Assembly (NCBI GenBank): GCA_006176705.1
Contig: QRFJ01002297.1
Span: forward strand, 160,817-224,816
From: Cocos nucifera
Lineage: Eukaryota > Streptophyta > Magnoliopsida > Arecales > Arecaceae
Direction of reading: 5' to 3'
DNA: 64,000 nucleotides
Position 1 is the stretch's first letter; every line of letters starts with the position of its first letter. A program made the translations under genes and the position numbers. Positions 45,365 through 57,695 of this stretch are shown here, piece after piece. The notes beneath the pieces are model-generated. The model was not told the origin of the DNA and made no database searches. It saw only the letters and a list, made by a program, of their open reading frames with translations.

Positions 45365-47866
45365 TAAAAGAACCAGTTCTAGGGTTTCAGGGCTAGATCT
45401 TGAAACTTTTTCAAGATTAGGTAGCAGAAGACTAAAATAAATCAAAATTTATTCATAAAAAAATAGAGAACCCCTAGATCTAAGATCCTATTATATGATT
45501 ATGGCATGAGATTAAATCAAAAATTAAAATATAAAGAAGTAAAATCATGTTGATCATATCAACATGCATCTGCACTACATCTAATGCAGGTATGTAATAA
45601 CAGATTAGATCTATATTACCTGTGCAAGTTAGATGTTCTAACTTACTGATTCAGGCTTGAAGATGATGCTCTAAGCCACACACATGTTTGGCTTCTATGA
45701 GATGTCCACACGAGCCTATGAACCTCGATCGAAAGTTCTATGCAGGAAATCAGCATAGTATGCTAGTACTATGCTGATTCTTCTTCGATAATCGATCTGG
45801 TGCTTTCTTCTTCTAAATTTGGACTCCTCCAAAGATTAGAAGGAGGAGAAGAGATTTTAGATCTGAGACACTCTCAAATAACCTCAAAAAGAGGAGGAGA
45901 AGAGAAGAACAAAGCAACCCTTGAAGAAGACCCTCTTCTTCTTCTCTATTCTCTCACCTAGACATCTAGATTAGTGTCTATGAAAACCCCATGCCCAAGA
46001 GGTCTCTCACCCTAGTATTCACATGCCCAAAAGCCCTCTCTAAGATCTGAAATATTTCCAAAAATCAACCTAAAATTCATCCTATATAATGAGATATATA
46101 AGAGTCCTTGTTGGGTCAAATTTTTAGACCAAGAAAGAACAAATATGGCAACTAGTTGGGGCACCCAACACTTGGGCGCCTCCTCCTTTCTTTTTGGCAT
46201 GGACCACTAGAGAAAGGCACACAAAAATTCTTATTTTCCACTAAATAAATCAACAAGAAAATAGAGAGAATAGGTGGCATGCATGGGAGGAGTTTTAGTT
46301 TCCTAAAACTCTATCCAAAAAAAAATTCAAATCAAATTCAAACTTCCTTCTTTTCACCCGGTTCATAACTAATTGCCATATAAGAAAGAGAGGAGAGGAG
46401 TGGGTATGTGTGAAGACCAGGGAGAGGAGGTTTCATGCACAAAATGTAGAGAGAGTGGGCATGGGGAGGCATGGGGTGTCGGTGGCATAAGCAAGGTGGA
46501 TCTTAGTCTCAATAGGATTCCATATTTGACTTGGTCAAATATGATTTCTCAAACCAAATCAAATCAGAAGTAACTCAACCCAATTAAATTAGATCTTAAT
46601 CTAATTAAGGACTTAATTAAATTAGATTAAATTATATTTAATTTTAATTTAATTTTTTAATTAAATTAAAAAACTAGGTTAACCCAAGTCCTAGTTGAAC
46701 TAGGACTAGTTCTTCCTTGCACTTGGCTTATCCAATAAACCAATTGGACTTGATCCAATCAAGTCCAAACCAAATCTAATTAAATCATATTTAATTAGAC
46801 ATAATCTCAACCCTCTGGTTTAATCAAATTTAGTTAATTAGCAATCAAATTGCTAATCGATCCTCCTACAATATTTACACTAGGTTAAACATCAATTGTA
46901 TTGATCGTTTATTCATAGAATGATTCTCAATCGTTGATCAACCATCCGATCAGATCGTGAACTCTAATGTGTATGATCCCATAGGTTTGAACCTATGCTG
47001 GTAATATAGGAATAAATTTTTGCTCCAATCGAAGTGACCATCTAGCAATGGTACCCGACGGCTAGATAGGTCGAATATGTAGAACAATATTCTTAGAACC
47101 CATGTAGATATAGTTTTCACATAATTCATCTCCTTGACCAAAATGCTCGTAGGACACCTCAGACTTCAACTATCAACTCTGATCAGACTGTCCATATTAT
47201 ATTTCAAAATACCAAATCCATCTCATGGATTATCCTGGCCAAGGTTTTGCTATATTGAAATACAGTGATACATTCTTCTCCAACTCTTGAAGTGGTCAAT
47301 CCTATCTTGATCACACACTAACTTTACAAGTACTTAACTATGCCTAGAAGTCTTCCATTACTAAATTAGAAATTTAGTTAGTCCGGTACCAAAGTACAAT
47401 GAGTTGCTTACAAACTACTGAGGTGATCTCAGGTCTAAGGGATACTTATACCTATATCCCATCAGATACATTCTCGATAGTAGAATGCTCTAAAGTTGGT
47501 CATGTTTCATGATGATATACCCTTACATCTCACCTGTATGCTATACCAGTGTCTCTGCACTCCTTGGTTAATAGGACAACCAACCTATATGACATATAAT
47601 GACCTATGCTCGATAGATGCTGTCATCCTTATTAACAGCCTATCACTTGGTCATGAATAGTTTTAAGGACTAATCAATAAATCCTCTCTTTATCGAACTT
47701 AAATAGTCCTAATGACTTCATCATAACAATGGAGTTCATTAGAATAAAAAAACTTATGATGAAAAATGCCAAAAATATATTTTATTAATTAATAAATTAA
47801 TTATAATTATAATGTAGCACAATCATCAACAGGCTAATGATTGGCTTTGGAATACATTTTTTAATA
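45365..47866 (-). repeat. 3' LTR of C
   Basis: About 2.5 kb, from taaaagaaccag (TG changed to TA) to ttaata at 47866. Hairpin at 46160-46180 (ggcacccaa-cac-ttgggcgcc). ORFs 46012-46200, 46373-46573 and 46950-47141 have no domain. Confidence 0.8.
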
Positions 47867-47876
47867 ACTCCCACTT
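47867..47876 (-). other. Polypurine tract of C
   Basis: Minus strand AAGTGGGAGT against the 3' LTR. Same sequence in D (57434-57443). Confidence 0.75.
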
Positions 47877-47884
47877 ATCCTAAA

Positions 47885-48480
47885 GCCACTCGACACAGTA
47901 TCTAATGTTCATCTTCTACTTGTGGTTGTTGAACTCCTTTATTGCTAGGACTTTAGTGAAGGGGTCGGCCAGGTTCTCTTTTTTGTCGATCTTCTGAAGA
48001 TCGACATCACCTCAATCCATGATCTTTCGGATCAGATGGAAGTGGCGTAGAATGTGCTTTGTCTATTAGTATGCCTTTGGTTTCTTTGCCTAAGCTACGG
48101 CACTAGTGCTGTCATAGTAGAGCAAGACCAGACCATCAAGAGAGGGTGCTACTCGAAACTCGGTGATGAACTTTCTCAGCCAATCGCATTCTTCACGATA
48201 TTTGATGCTATGATGTACTCTACTTTGCAAACAAAGTCTGCCATAGTATGCTACTTGGAACTCTTTCAATAGATAGCTTCATCATTCAGAGTAAAGACAT
48301 ATCCCAATATACTTCTACTATCATCATGGTTAGATTGAAAGGTGGAATCTATAAACCCGACAAGTTTCAGATCTGACTTGTCATAAATCAATCATTGGTC
48401 CTTAGTATTTTTTGAATATTTAAGGATGGCTTTAACCACTTTCTAGTGGTTTTCTCTAGGATCAGACTGGTATCTACTCA
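47885..48480 (-). pseudogene. RNase H of C
   Basis: Collinear with the RNase H of E (59999-60439), but broken by stops, so only the DNA alignment supports it. It forms the C-terminal end of copia pol, next to the purine tract. The plus ORF 48054-48272 is its shadow. Confidence 0.65.
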
Positions 48481-49380
48481 CTACTCCTAGTGAGTATGCC
48501 ATGTCTGGTCTCGTACATGTCATGACGTATATGATAGATCCCACTACTAAAGCATATGGAACTCTACTTATATGCTCGCTCTCTCTTTAGGAGTTGTCGA
48601 ACAATCCTTCTTAGAGATAGAAATTTTATAGCCTATTAGAAGATAGTCCTTTTTAAAATTCTCCATATTGAACCTCTTAAGCATAATATTTATGTACGTG
48701 GACTGAAATAACCCAAGTATCCTCTTAGATCTATCCCTATATATCTTCATCCCTAGGATGTAGGATGCTTCACCAAGTCCTTCATGGAGAATTGACATGA
48801 CAACCAAACTTTTATTTCCAACAATGCGGGGATGTAATTCCTAATTAAGAGAATGTCATCCACATACAAGACAAGGAATACCATTGCTGGACCACTTGCC
48901 CATTTGTATATGTTGGGATCTTCTCCATTCTTAATGAAGCCATACATTTCGATCATCTAATCAAAATGCATGTTCCAACTCTGAGATGCTTGCTTCAATC
49001 TATAAATGGATCTCTGAAGGTTGCACACCTTAGATTCATCTGTGGATGTGAACCCCTCAGGTTGTATCATATACATCTCTTCGGTCAGCTCTCTATTCAG
49101 GAAAGCAATTTTTACATCCATTTGCTAGATCTCATAATTCAGATGGACAGCTATCGCAAGCAATATTCGAATGAATTTGAGCATTGCCATAGGAAAGAAT
49201 ATCTCATCATAGTCAATACCATAATGTTGATGATACCTCTTGACAACCAAATGGATTTTATAGGTCTTCACCTTTCTATTTGCACCTTTTTTTTCTTTTG
49301 AAGATCCACTTACATCCAATAGATTTAACCCCTTAATGTGGGTCAACCAATGTCCACCCATCATTGACCTTCATGGACTC
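48481..49380 (-). pseudogene. Reverse transcriptase of C
   Basis: 49125-49364 holds KTYKIHLVVKRYHQHYGIDY and PMAMLKFIRILLAIAVHLNY; 48753-48956 has VFLVLYVDDILLIRN with an intact YVDD; 48568-48807 continues YILGMKIYRDRSKRILGLFQ. Three frames, so at least two shifts, plus stops. It would copy RNA to DNA. Confidence 0.85.
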
Positions 49381-50600
49381 CATTTCGAGTTTCATGACCT
49401 CAAGCCATTTTTCAGAATTAGATCTCGACATTGCATCCATATAGGTGATCGGATCCTCAACGTTCTCATTGAGTTTGATGGGATCACCATCCCGAACTAA
49501 GAAATCGTAGTATCTATTCAGATGATGTGGCACTCTACCGGATCGCCTAAATGGGATAGGTACACTAGGATCCAGATCTAATCTAATCAAATTCGACTCA
49601 GGTTTAGCTATAGGTGTCGATTTTTCTACTTGTTGAATTTTATCAAGTTCAACCTTAGAGGCAACAGTTCCTTCACCAAGGAACTCCTTTTCCAAAAAGG
49701 TTGCCTTAAGACTGATGAACACCTCAGCATGGTAGAAATAGTATCCTTTGGTCTATTTTGGGTACCCTATGAATGTGCACTTGTCAGACCTAGGTCCAAG
49801 TTTATCTGTAACTAATCATTTGACATAAGCCGGGCACCCCCAAACCCAAAGGTGTGAAAGTGCTAGCTTATGTCCTATCCATATCTCATATGGAGTCTTA
49901 ACTATAGACTTACTTGGAATCCTATTTAACAGATAACAAGTTGATTCAAGTGTATATCCCTATAAGGATATCGACAAGCTGGCAAAACCATCATGGATCA
50001 GACCATGTCTAATAGAGTCTGATTCTTTCTTTCAGTCACACCATTATGCTATGGTGTTTCTGAAGGAGTCCATTGGGAGATAATCCCATTCTTTTCTAAA
50101 TATGTGAGAAACTAATCGAAAAGATATTCCCCTCCTCGATCAGACTGAAGAATTTTAATACTCTCTCTAATTTATTTTTCTACTTCACTTCAAAATCATT
50201 TGAACATTTCAAATGAACCCGACTTGTATTTCATCAGATAAACATATCCATATCTGGATAGATCATCTGTGAAAGTGATGAAGTAGAAATATCAACCTTT
50301 GGTACTTATGCTTATTGGTCTACATACATCAGTATGTACTAGATCTAAGAGCTCAGTGGCTCTCTCACCTTTTTAGTAAAAGATGACTTGGTCATTTTAT
50401 CATGAAGATAGAATGTATAGGTTGGAAGTGATTCACAATCACTGACTTCGAGGATTCCCTCTTGAGTCAACTTGTATATCCTGTTCTTATTTATATGACC
50501 TAGCCTACAGTGCCATAAGTAGATATCTGACATACTATTTAATCTAGGATACTTACTAGTTAAATAAACTACGTTAATAGATTATGATAGCATATACACA
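49333..50600 (-). pseudogene. Integrase region of C
   Basis: 50345-50533 is the GAG-pre-integrase zinc region (YLWHCRLGHINKNRIYKLTQ, with the HCRLGH motif). The core (about 49850-50340) is broken by stops. 49333-49722 is the integrase-RT linker (FRRSGRVPHHLNRYYDFLVR, then SNSEKWLEVMKLEMESMKVN), which overlaps the RT start by frame change. Insertion of the DNA copy is its family role. Confidence 0.8.
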
Positions 50601-51115
50601 CCATTATTCGAATGTCCACAAAAAATAGTAATACTATTCATAATGATATTACAAACTTATTTCTTTATTAAAATTTTATAATTATTTTTGACCAGAAGGC
50701 CTACAAAAATGATATTTTAAAAAAAACTATGATAGAAATGATAATCATTAAGAACAACAGTATAGGACTCAAATACAAGTTTTAGGATTTCTAAAGCTAG
50801 AACTGGAATTGGTCTTCCATCTCCAATGTTTAGGAACCTTTCATCTTGCTTGAATCTCCTACTAGCCTACAATCTCATAAATAAATTGCAAATATAGTAA
50901 GGGCTACCGGTATCCAATATCTAGTCAGTATAATCCCAAATAGAGAAATTACATGGAGTTCTCATATAAATATCTTGCCCAGCAATAGCTTGCTTCTTTC
51001 TTTGCCTGTTTGGATCCAGGGAGGCAATGTACTAAGGATAGTTTCTCTTTCAGTGCCCTCACTTCTTGCAAAAAAAGCATTCAGCTAGATTCTTATCGGA
51101 CTTGATCTTCCTAGT
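50601..51115 (-). pseudogene. Protease and zinc knuckle of C
   Basis: Minus reading gives ILDTGSPYYIC (about 50895-50930), with an intact D-T-G active site like WVLDTGS in relatives. Upstream is a decayed knuckle CFFCKK, then GH and KRNYP (about 51030-51095), with a stop inside it and the last Cys changed to Tyr. Copia protease releases gag and the enzymes. Confidence 0.7.
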
Positions 51116-51811
51116 CTAGCCCTGCCCAGATGTCCCATCCTGAACTTGCACCTTCTTGCCTTTCTTCTTCTTATTCTTCTTCTCTTTCCTAAAGGGTCGA
51201 GAACCAGAAGATGAACCTTCCTCTAAGTTCACCGACTCCTTGTGGAGTTGTTGATCCTTCATAAAGTTCTGAAGCAACCCCAATAACCTATGGTAGTTTA
51301 CTTTAGGCTTTGTCATTCTAAAATAAGTGAGGAATGGGAGACAGGACTTGGGCAGCAAGTTCAGTATTGCATCTTTCCCAAGTTACTTATGCGAGAAAAA
51401 GCCAAGCTTGCGTTATCGCTCTATCAGCTCGATCATGTACAGTACGTGATCAGTGATAGAGGCTCCATCTCACATCCTTACATTGAAGATGGCACAACTA
51501 GTCTTATACCTTTCAACATCATCGGGGGTGCCAAAAGAATCCTTCAATACTTAAAGTATATCTTTTGGCTGAGCTATCTCGAATCTACAACTGAACTCAT
51601 CGTTCATGGTAGCCAGCATAATGCAGTGCATCATGGTTCGATCACTAAGCTGCTTCTGATAAGTATCTCTGACTATTCCATGTGCATTGATAGTTGGCTC
51701 TTCAAGTGCAAGATCCATCAACACATATAAGATCCGTTCATTATCCAGGACTATTTTCAACTTTTGGTACCAGCTACTGAAGTTGGGTCCCACCAACTTA
51801 TCATGGTGCAT
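51116..51811 (-). pseudogene. gag of C
   Basis: 51551-51811 begins MHHDKLVGPNFSSWYQKLKI, then MMHCIMLATMNDEFSCRFEI, the BARE/Angela gag pattern (copia UBN2-type gag). 51116-51358 is the basic C-terminal part (SGSRPFRKEKKNKKKKGKKV) before the zinc knuckle. A frameshifted stretch links them. The ATG near 51810 is the likely start, at the edge of the leader. The plus ORF 51290-51730 is an antisense shadow. Confidence 0.8.
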
Positions 51812-53382
51812 AAAGAAAAATCATAACCTAATTAGTAATTGATTCATTAAATCTAAAGATTTGAACTTTAATCAAAAGGTTCTTCCACTATTTTATACGA
51901 ATTGATAGTCTCTACCTCCAATTTGAGGAATTATCCTAATTTCTTAGTGGGTACTAGAATCCACATAGACTGCACATGAGCACAACTTTGGTTGGCCAAC
52001 CCATGTACATTTAAGGATAGGCTCATAATCAATTATTTCTTTAAATAATTTTTAATAATTAAATTTTTGCCCCAGTCCCTAATCAGTAGGCTTTGGCCAC
52101 CATCGAAAAGGTTCAGTTAGGTCCAACCGTTAACATGACCATACTTGATCCATCAAACTAATGAATGATCAGGCCAACTTTGGTTGGCTAACCTAACCAC
52201 CATTTAGAAAGATGCAGCCAAGAAATCATATAATGAACGATAATTCCATTAGCCGATAAGCACTAAGCCTTTGGGCCTCCAATGATTATCCAATTGATGG
52301 ATCCATTATCACCCACTTAATGGGAGGCTATGATCAAGTTATTACCATAACTATTTTACTTAGGGACCTAATAATTTTAAAAGATTTAATTTTAATTTAA
52401 AAAAGAGAAAAAATTAGATGAATCAGCTTGTCATGATCCTCCCACTGGCTTTACCAAGTCAGCTTAAGGGAGACCACTATAGGCTGGTCTAAGAGCACCT
52501 AAATTAGTCACACTGATTTATCTAGCTAACATGGGTCAGCTCAAATAGTCAAGTGATCCAATCAAAATATAATTTCACCAAGAGGCCAAGTAAGTTCGAT
52601 TAGTGGGAGGGTCTTCCAAAGCTTGCCTTAAATACTATCAAAAATGGCTAGAAAAGTAGGCTGCCAATTAAAGACCACCAATCTGGTTTACTTTAGAAAT
52701 CAACTAATTTAATTAGTCTCGATTAGATCAACCTAATAGTTCATGCTAAACCGCATAGCCAAGAATCAAGTCCATTTTGAATCTAGTTAAAGACATGGAC
52801 TTGATCAATTACAACTACTGTAATTGATCTAGAGAATCCTTAATCTAATCTAAGACAATAATTGATTAGATTTAGTCAATTCTCTAATTAAGTCCATTCT
52901 TTAATCTAATCCTAGGTCTAATCTAATTAATGGACCTAATCCCTACTAACCTATTTATCCCAATGTGTTATGATTTGTATCTTAGGATCTTCAATTCATA
53001 ATTCTAAATCCTAATCAAACAACTTCTTAATTCTTAATTAAGTTTTGGGCTAAGGGTTGGGATTCAGCATTTTGAAAAAAAATTTTATGATTGTAAAATA
53101 TTTTTATAACATGGTTCTACCAACCAAATTGCATGTTTGATTCATAATTAATATGCAAGTAAGATAAGCATGAAACTACTTTAGATCTAACCTAAATAGG
53201 TTCATATGATTGAAATAGTTTCAACTCCAATCAATCATAAATTATCGTAGATCAAATATAACATATTTTGATGATTAAAATTATATTAAAATATTTTTAA
53301 TTAGATTATAATTTTTTTTAGATTTAATCTAAAATTTTATGATCAATATTTTAGATCAGCATGTTCTAAGACAATCTCTCCA

Positions 53383-53404
53383 CTATAAGGGGTAAACCTT
53401 ATAG
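53383..53404 (-). other. Leader hairpin, C copy 1
   Basis: Minus strand CTATAAG, GTTTACCC, CTTATAG: seven perfect pairs. Compared with Y copy 1, the third pair is A-U instead of G-C, a two-sided change. Confidence 0.65.
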
Positions 53405-53555
53405 TAGGATAATCTTTAATCAGTTCGTGCAATTTAAAATTTTTATTTTTAGATCTAAAACTCTTTTAAATTTAATAAGTTATAAATAAAATAATATCAT
53501 ATTTAATAAATTTATGATAAGAAATAGATCTACATGAATTAGAACAATCTCTCCA

Positions 53556-53577
53556 TCGTAAGGGATAAATCTTACAG
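53556..53577 (-). other. Leader hairpin, C copy 2
   Basis: Minus strand CTGTAAG, ATTTATCC, CTTACGA: five standard pairs plus one G-U. Confidence 0.55.
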
Positions 53578-53705
53578 TAGGACAATCTTATATCAGTTCG
53601 TATGATCATAATTTTTAATTTTAGATTTAATAATTAGATTTTAAATTATATCTAATCTAGTAAATAATCTAAATATGTAAAAATAATCATGTAATAATGA
53701 ACATA

Positions 53706-53720
53706 GGCTCGGATACTAAT
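53706..53720 (-). other. Primer-binding site of C
   Basis: Minus strand ATTAGTATCCGAGCC, a mutated form of ATTGGTATCAGAGCC (initiator tRNA-Met). Confidence 0.75.
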
Positions 53721-55220
53721 TGAAGGAATCAAATCTAAGATTTTAGGACTAGATCTTGAAATTTTTTAAGATTAGGCAGCGAAAGACTAAAATAAATTAA
53801 AATTTATTCATAAAAAAATAGAGAACCTCTAGATCAAAGATTCTATTATATGATTTTGGTATGAGATTAAATCAAAAATTAAAATATAAAGAAGAAAAAT
53901 CATGTTGATCATATCAACATGCATCTATACTACATCTAATGCAGGTATGTAATAACAGATCAGATCTATATTATCTATGCAAGTTAGACATTTTAACTTA
54001 TTTATTCAGGCTTGAAGATGATTCTCTAAGTTGCACACATGTCCTAAGAGATGTCCACACAAGCCCACGAACCCTGATCAGAAGTCCTATGCAGGAAATC
54101 AGCACAGTATGCTAGTACTGTGCTGATTCTTCTTCGATAGTCGATCCAATGCTTTTTTCTTCTGGATTTGAACTCCTCTAAAGAGATATAAATAAGCTCT
54201 AAAAATAAGATCAAAAATAATCTTCTGGATTTATCTAAAAATAAGCTCAAAATTCATCCTATATAATGAGATATAAAGAAGTCCTTGTTCGGTCAAATTC
54301 TTAGTTTAGGAAAGAACAAATATGGCAGTTAGTTGGGGTGCCCAACACTTGGGTGCCCCCTCCTTTCTTTTTGGTGTGGACCACTAGAGAAAAGTGCACA
54401 AAAATTCTTTTTTTCCTCCAAATAAATCATTGAGAAAATAGGAAGAATGGGCAGCATGCATGGGAGGTGTTTTAGTTTCCTAAAACTCTATCCAAAGAAA
54501 AATTCAAATCAAATTCAAACTTCCTCCTTTTGACCCAATCCACAACTAATTTCCATACGAGAAAGAGAGGAGAGGAGTGGGCATGCATGAAGACCAGAGA
54601 GAGGAGGTTTCATGCACAAAATAAAGAGAGAGTGGGCATGGGGAGGTGTGGGGTGTAGGTGGTGCAAGTAAGGTGGATCCTAATCTTATTAGGATTCCAT
54701 ATATGACTTGGTCAAATATGGTTTCTCAAACCAAATCAAACTAGAAGTAACTCAATTCAATTAAATTAGTCTCTAATCTAATTAAGAACTTAATTAAATT
54801 AGATAAAATTAGATTTTATTTTAATTTAATTTTTTAATTAAATTATAAAATTGGATTGACCTAAGTCCTAGTTGAACTAGGACTAGCTTTTCCTTGCACT
54901 TGGCTTATCCAATAAATAAATTAGACTTGATCCAATCAAGCCCAAATAAAATTTAATTAAATTATATTTAATTAAATTTAATCTCAATCCTCTGGCTTAA
55001 TTAAATTAAGCCAATTAGCAATTGAATTGCTAATCGATCCTCCTATAATATTTGCACTAGGTCAAATATCAATCGTATTGATCTTTCATTCTTAGAACGA
55101 TTCTCAATCGTTGATCAACCATCTGATCGAATCATGAACTCTAATATATGTGACCCCATAGGTCTGAACGTAAGTCGATAGAATAGAAATAAATTTTTGT
55201 ACCAATTGAAGTGACCATCT
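53721..55220 (-). repeat. 5' LTR of C, truncated by D
   Basis: TG at 53721; runs to gtgaccatct at 55220, matching 47042 of the 3' LTR, where D begins. Hairpin at 54337-54357 (ggtgcccaa-cac-ttgggtgcc). A block of about 220 bp of the 3' LTR (45840-46065) is replaced here by about 80 bp (54175-54252) with repeated aaaaataagctc. The ORF 54044-54250 is not supported. Confidence 0.8.
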
Positions 55221-57433
55221 TAAAGAAACTAGATCTACGATTTCACAGGTAGATCTTGAAACTTTTTCAAGATCATGTAGCAAAAGACTTAAATAAATAT
55301 AATATTTATTTAAATAAATATAAAAATATCCTAGATCTAAGATTTATTACATGATCAAGGCATGATATTAAATGAAAAATTAAAAACACAAAGGAAAGAA
55401 TAACATGTTGATCTCATCAACATGTTACAATACTACATGTAATGTAGCAATGGAATAATAGATTAGATTTGATACCTGAGCAAGTTAGATGTTATAACTT
55501 ACTGATCTAGACTTGAAGATGAAGTCATGAGCTGCACACACATCCAGCCTCTAGGAGTCATCCACACGAGCCCACAAACACGATCTAAGATCTTGATGTA
55601 GAAAATTAGCACAGCATGCTGGTATTATGCTGATCTCTCTTCGATGGTCGATACGATGCTTCCATCTTTGAGACATGGACTCTCCAAAATATCTGAAGAA
55701 AGAAGAGAGATTTGAGATCTAAGACTCTCTCAAAGAAATCTCAAAAGGAGGAGGAGAAGAGAAAATCAAAATAGCCCTAGAAGAACATCCTCTTCTTCTT
55801 CTCTTTTCTCTCACCTAGACACCTAGTTTGGTGTCTATGAAATCCCCATACCTAGAGGTTCTCACTCCCTAATTTTTGCATACCTCAATGCTCTTTTAAT
55901 GGTATGTATTCTACAAAAAAATCAGACCAAAATTTATCCTAAATGTATAGATAAAGAAGAGTTCTTGTCTAGGTCAAAAACTAGACAAGGAAGGACTAGT
56001 TTTGGCAAGAGGTTGGGGCGCCCAACTCTTGGACGCCCCTCCTCTGATTTTTTTGGTGAATCTAGTAAAAATACATACACAAAATTCCTTCTTTCTAACA
56101 TAGAATAAGGGAGAAAAAAATAGGAATGGGGCGGCACACATAGAAGGAGGTGTTTTGGTTTATAAGGATTCTATCTCATAGAATCCTAGATCAAAAATAA
56201 ACTTCTCCTTTTGACTTAGTCAACCACCAAATTACCATATGAGAAAGAGAGGGAGAGAGGAGGCGTGCGTGAAGATCAGGGAATAGAGAAATTCTATGAA
56301 AAATTCCTAAAAAATAGGCATGGGGGGCATGGAAGGCTAAGGTGGCGCAAGATGGAATCCTAGTCTCACTAGGATTCCATCTATGACATGGTCAAACATG
56401 GTTTCTCAAACTAAATTAAGTCAAAACCAAGTCAATCAAATTAAATTAGATTCAAACTCAATTAAAAATTTAATTAAATTATTAAATTAGATAAATTAGA
56501 TCAAATCATTGATCAAGCATTCAATCAGATCGTGAGCTCTGATGTGTACGACCTCATAGGTTTGAACCTAAGCTGGTAGTACAGGAACAAATTTTTATAC
56601 CATAACCATCTGCAATGGTATCTGACAGTCGAATAGATTGAATGTGTAGAACCACATCCTTAGAATCCATGCAGATATAGTTTTCATATAATTCATCTCC
56701 TTGACCAAAATGCTCATAGGATAGCTCAGAGTCCAACTGTCAACTTTGATAAGATTGTCCACATTGTATTTTAAAATATCAAATCCATCTGATAGATTAC
56801 CTGGCCACGATTTTGCTATATTGAAATACAGTGAGACATTATTCTCCAACTCTTAGAGTAGTCAATCCCATCTTGATCACACTCTAACTTCGTAAGTACT
56901 TGACTATGCCTAGAAGCCTTCTATTACTAAATTAGAAATTCAGTTAGTGCGGTACCAAAGCATAGTAAGTTGCTTGCAAGTCAATGAGATGATCTCAGGT
57001 TTAAAGGACACTTATACCTATATCCCATCAGAGACATTTTGGATGATAGAATGCTCTGGAGTTGGTCACGTTCAATGATGATGTACCTATACATCTCATC
57101 TGTATGCTATACCAATGTCTCCACACTCCTCGGTTAAGAGAACAACCAACCCATATGGCATACAGTGATCTATGCTTGATAGATGTTGTCATCCTAATTA
57201 ACAATCTATCATTTGATTGTAAATAAATTTAAGGACTAATTGATAAATCCTCTCTTTATCGAAGCTAAATAGTCCTAAAGAGTTCATCACATTAATAGAG
57301 TTTGTTAGAACATGAATACTTTGTGATGAAAAATATCAAAAATATATTTTATTTATTAATAAATCAATTATAGATACAAAGTAAATCAACCATCAACAGG
57401 CTGATGATTGGCTTTGGGATACATTTTTCAACA
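55221..57433 (-). repeat. 3' LTR of D
   Basis: 2,213 bp, taaagaaactag to ttcaaca. Shorter than C's LTR by internal deletions. Hairpin at 56017-56037 (ggcgcccaa-ctc-ttggacgcc). ORFs 55899-56108, 55934-56137, 56554-56736 and 56595-56849 lie within it and have no domain. Confidence 0.8.
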
Positions 57434-57695
57434 ACTCCCACTTATCCTAAAGCCACTTAGCATAGTATCTAATACCCATCTTCGACTTGTGGGTGTCGAA
57501 CTCTTTTATGGCCAGGGCTTTAGTGAAGGGGTCAGCCAGGTTCTTCTTTCCATCGATCTTCTGAAGGTTGATGTTACCTCTATCCATGATCTTCTAGATC
57601 AGATGGAAGTGGCATAGAATATCCTTTGTTCGTTGGTGTGCCTTCAATTATTTTGCTTGAGCAATGGCACCAGTGCTGTCACAGTAGAGCAGGAT
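57434..57695 (-). pseudogene. RNase H end of D
   Basis: Starts with the purine tract AAGTGGGAGT (minus, 57434-57443). The rest aligns base by base with 47867-48130 of C, the RNase H C-terminus. Cut at 57695 by E; aggat (57691-57695) should be one target duplication of E. Confidence 0.7.

Larger units (their letters stand above)
51812..53705 (-). other. Leader of C
   Basis: 1.9 kb without a credible ORF. Reference copy for the leaders of X and Y. Two copies of the hairpin module, 53355-53430 and 53530-53610, 173 bp apart. Confidence 0.75.
45365..55220 (-). mobile_element. Ty1/copia element C (Angela-like)
   Basis: 3' LTR 45365-47866, purine tract, RNase H, RT, integrase, protease, gag, 1.9-kb leader, PBS, and the first 1.5 kb of the 5' LTR, cut by D at 55221. 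Complete gene order but with many stops. The gag and long leader are like BARE/Angela. It inserted into the A' LTR. Confidence 0.85.
55221..57695 (-). mobile_element. Ty1/copia element D (Angela-like), 3' end
   Basis: 3' LTR 55221-57433, purine tract and the end of RNase H, then interrupted by E. Same family as C by LTR and purine tract. Its remaining pol should lie beyond the right end of E, outside the window. Confidence 0.8.

Noticed and set aside
51290..51730. 146-codon plus-strand ORF
   Set aside because: Lies opposite the C gag region, which has a clear copia gag match on the minus strand.
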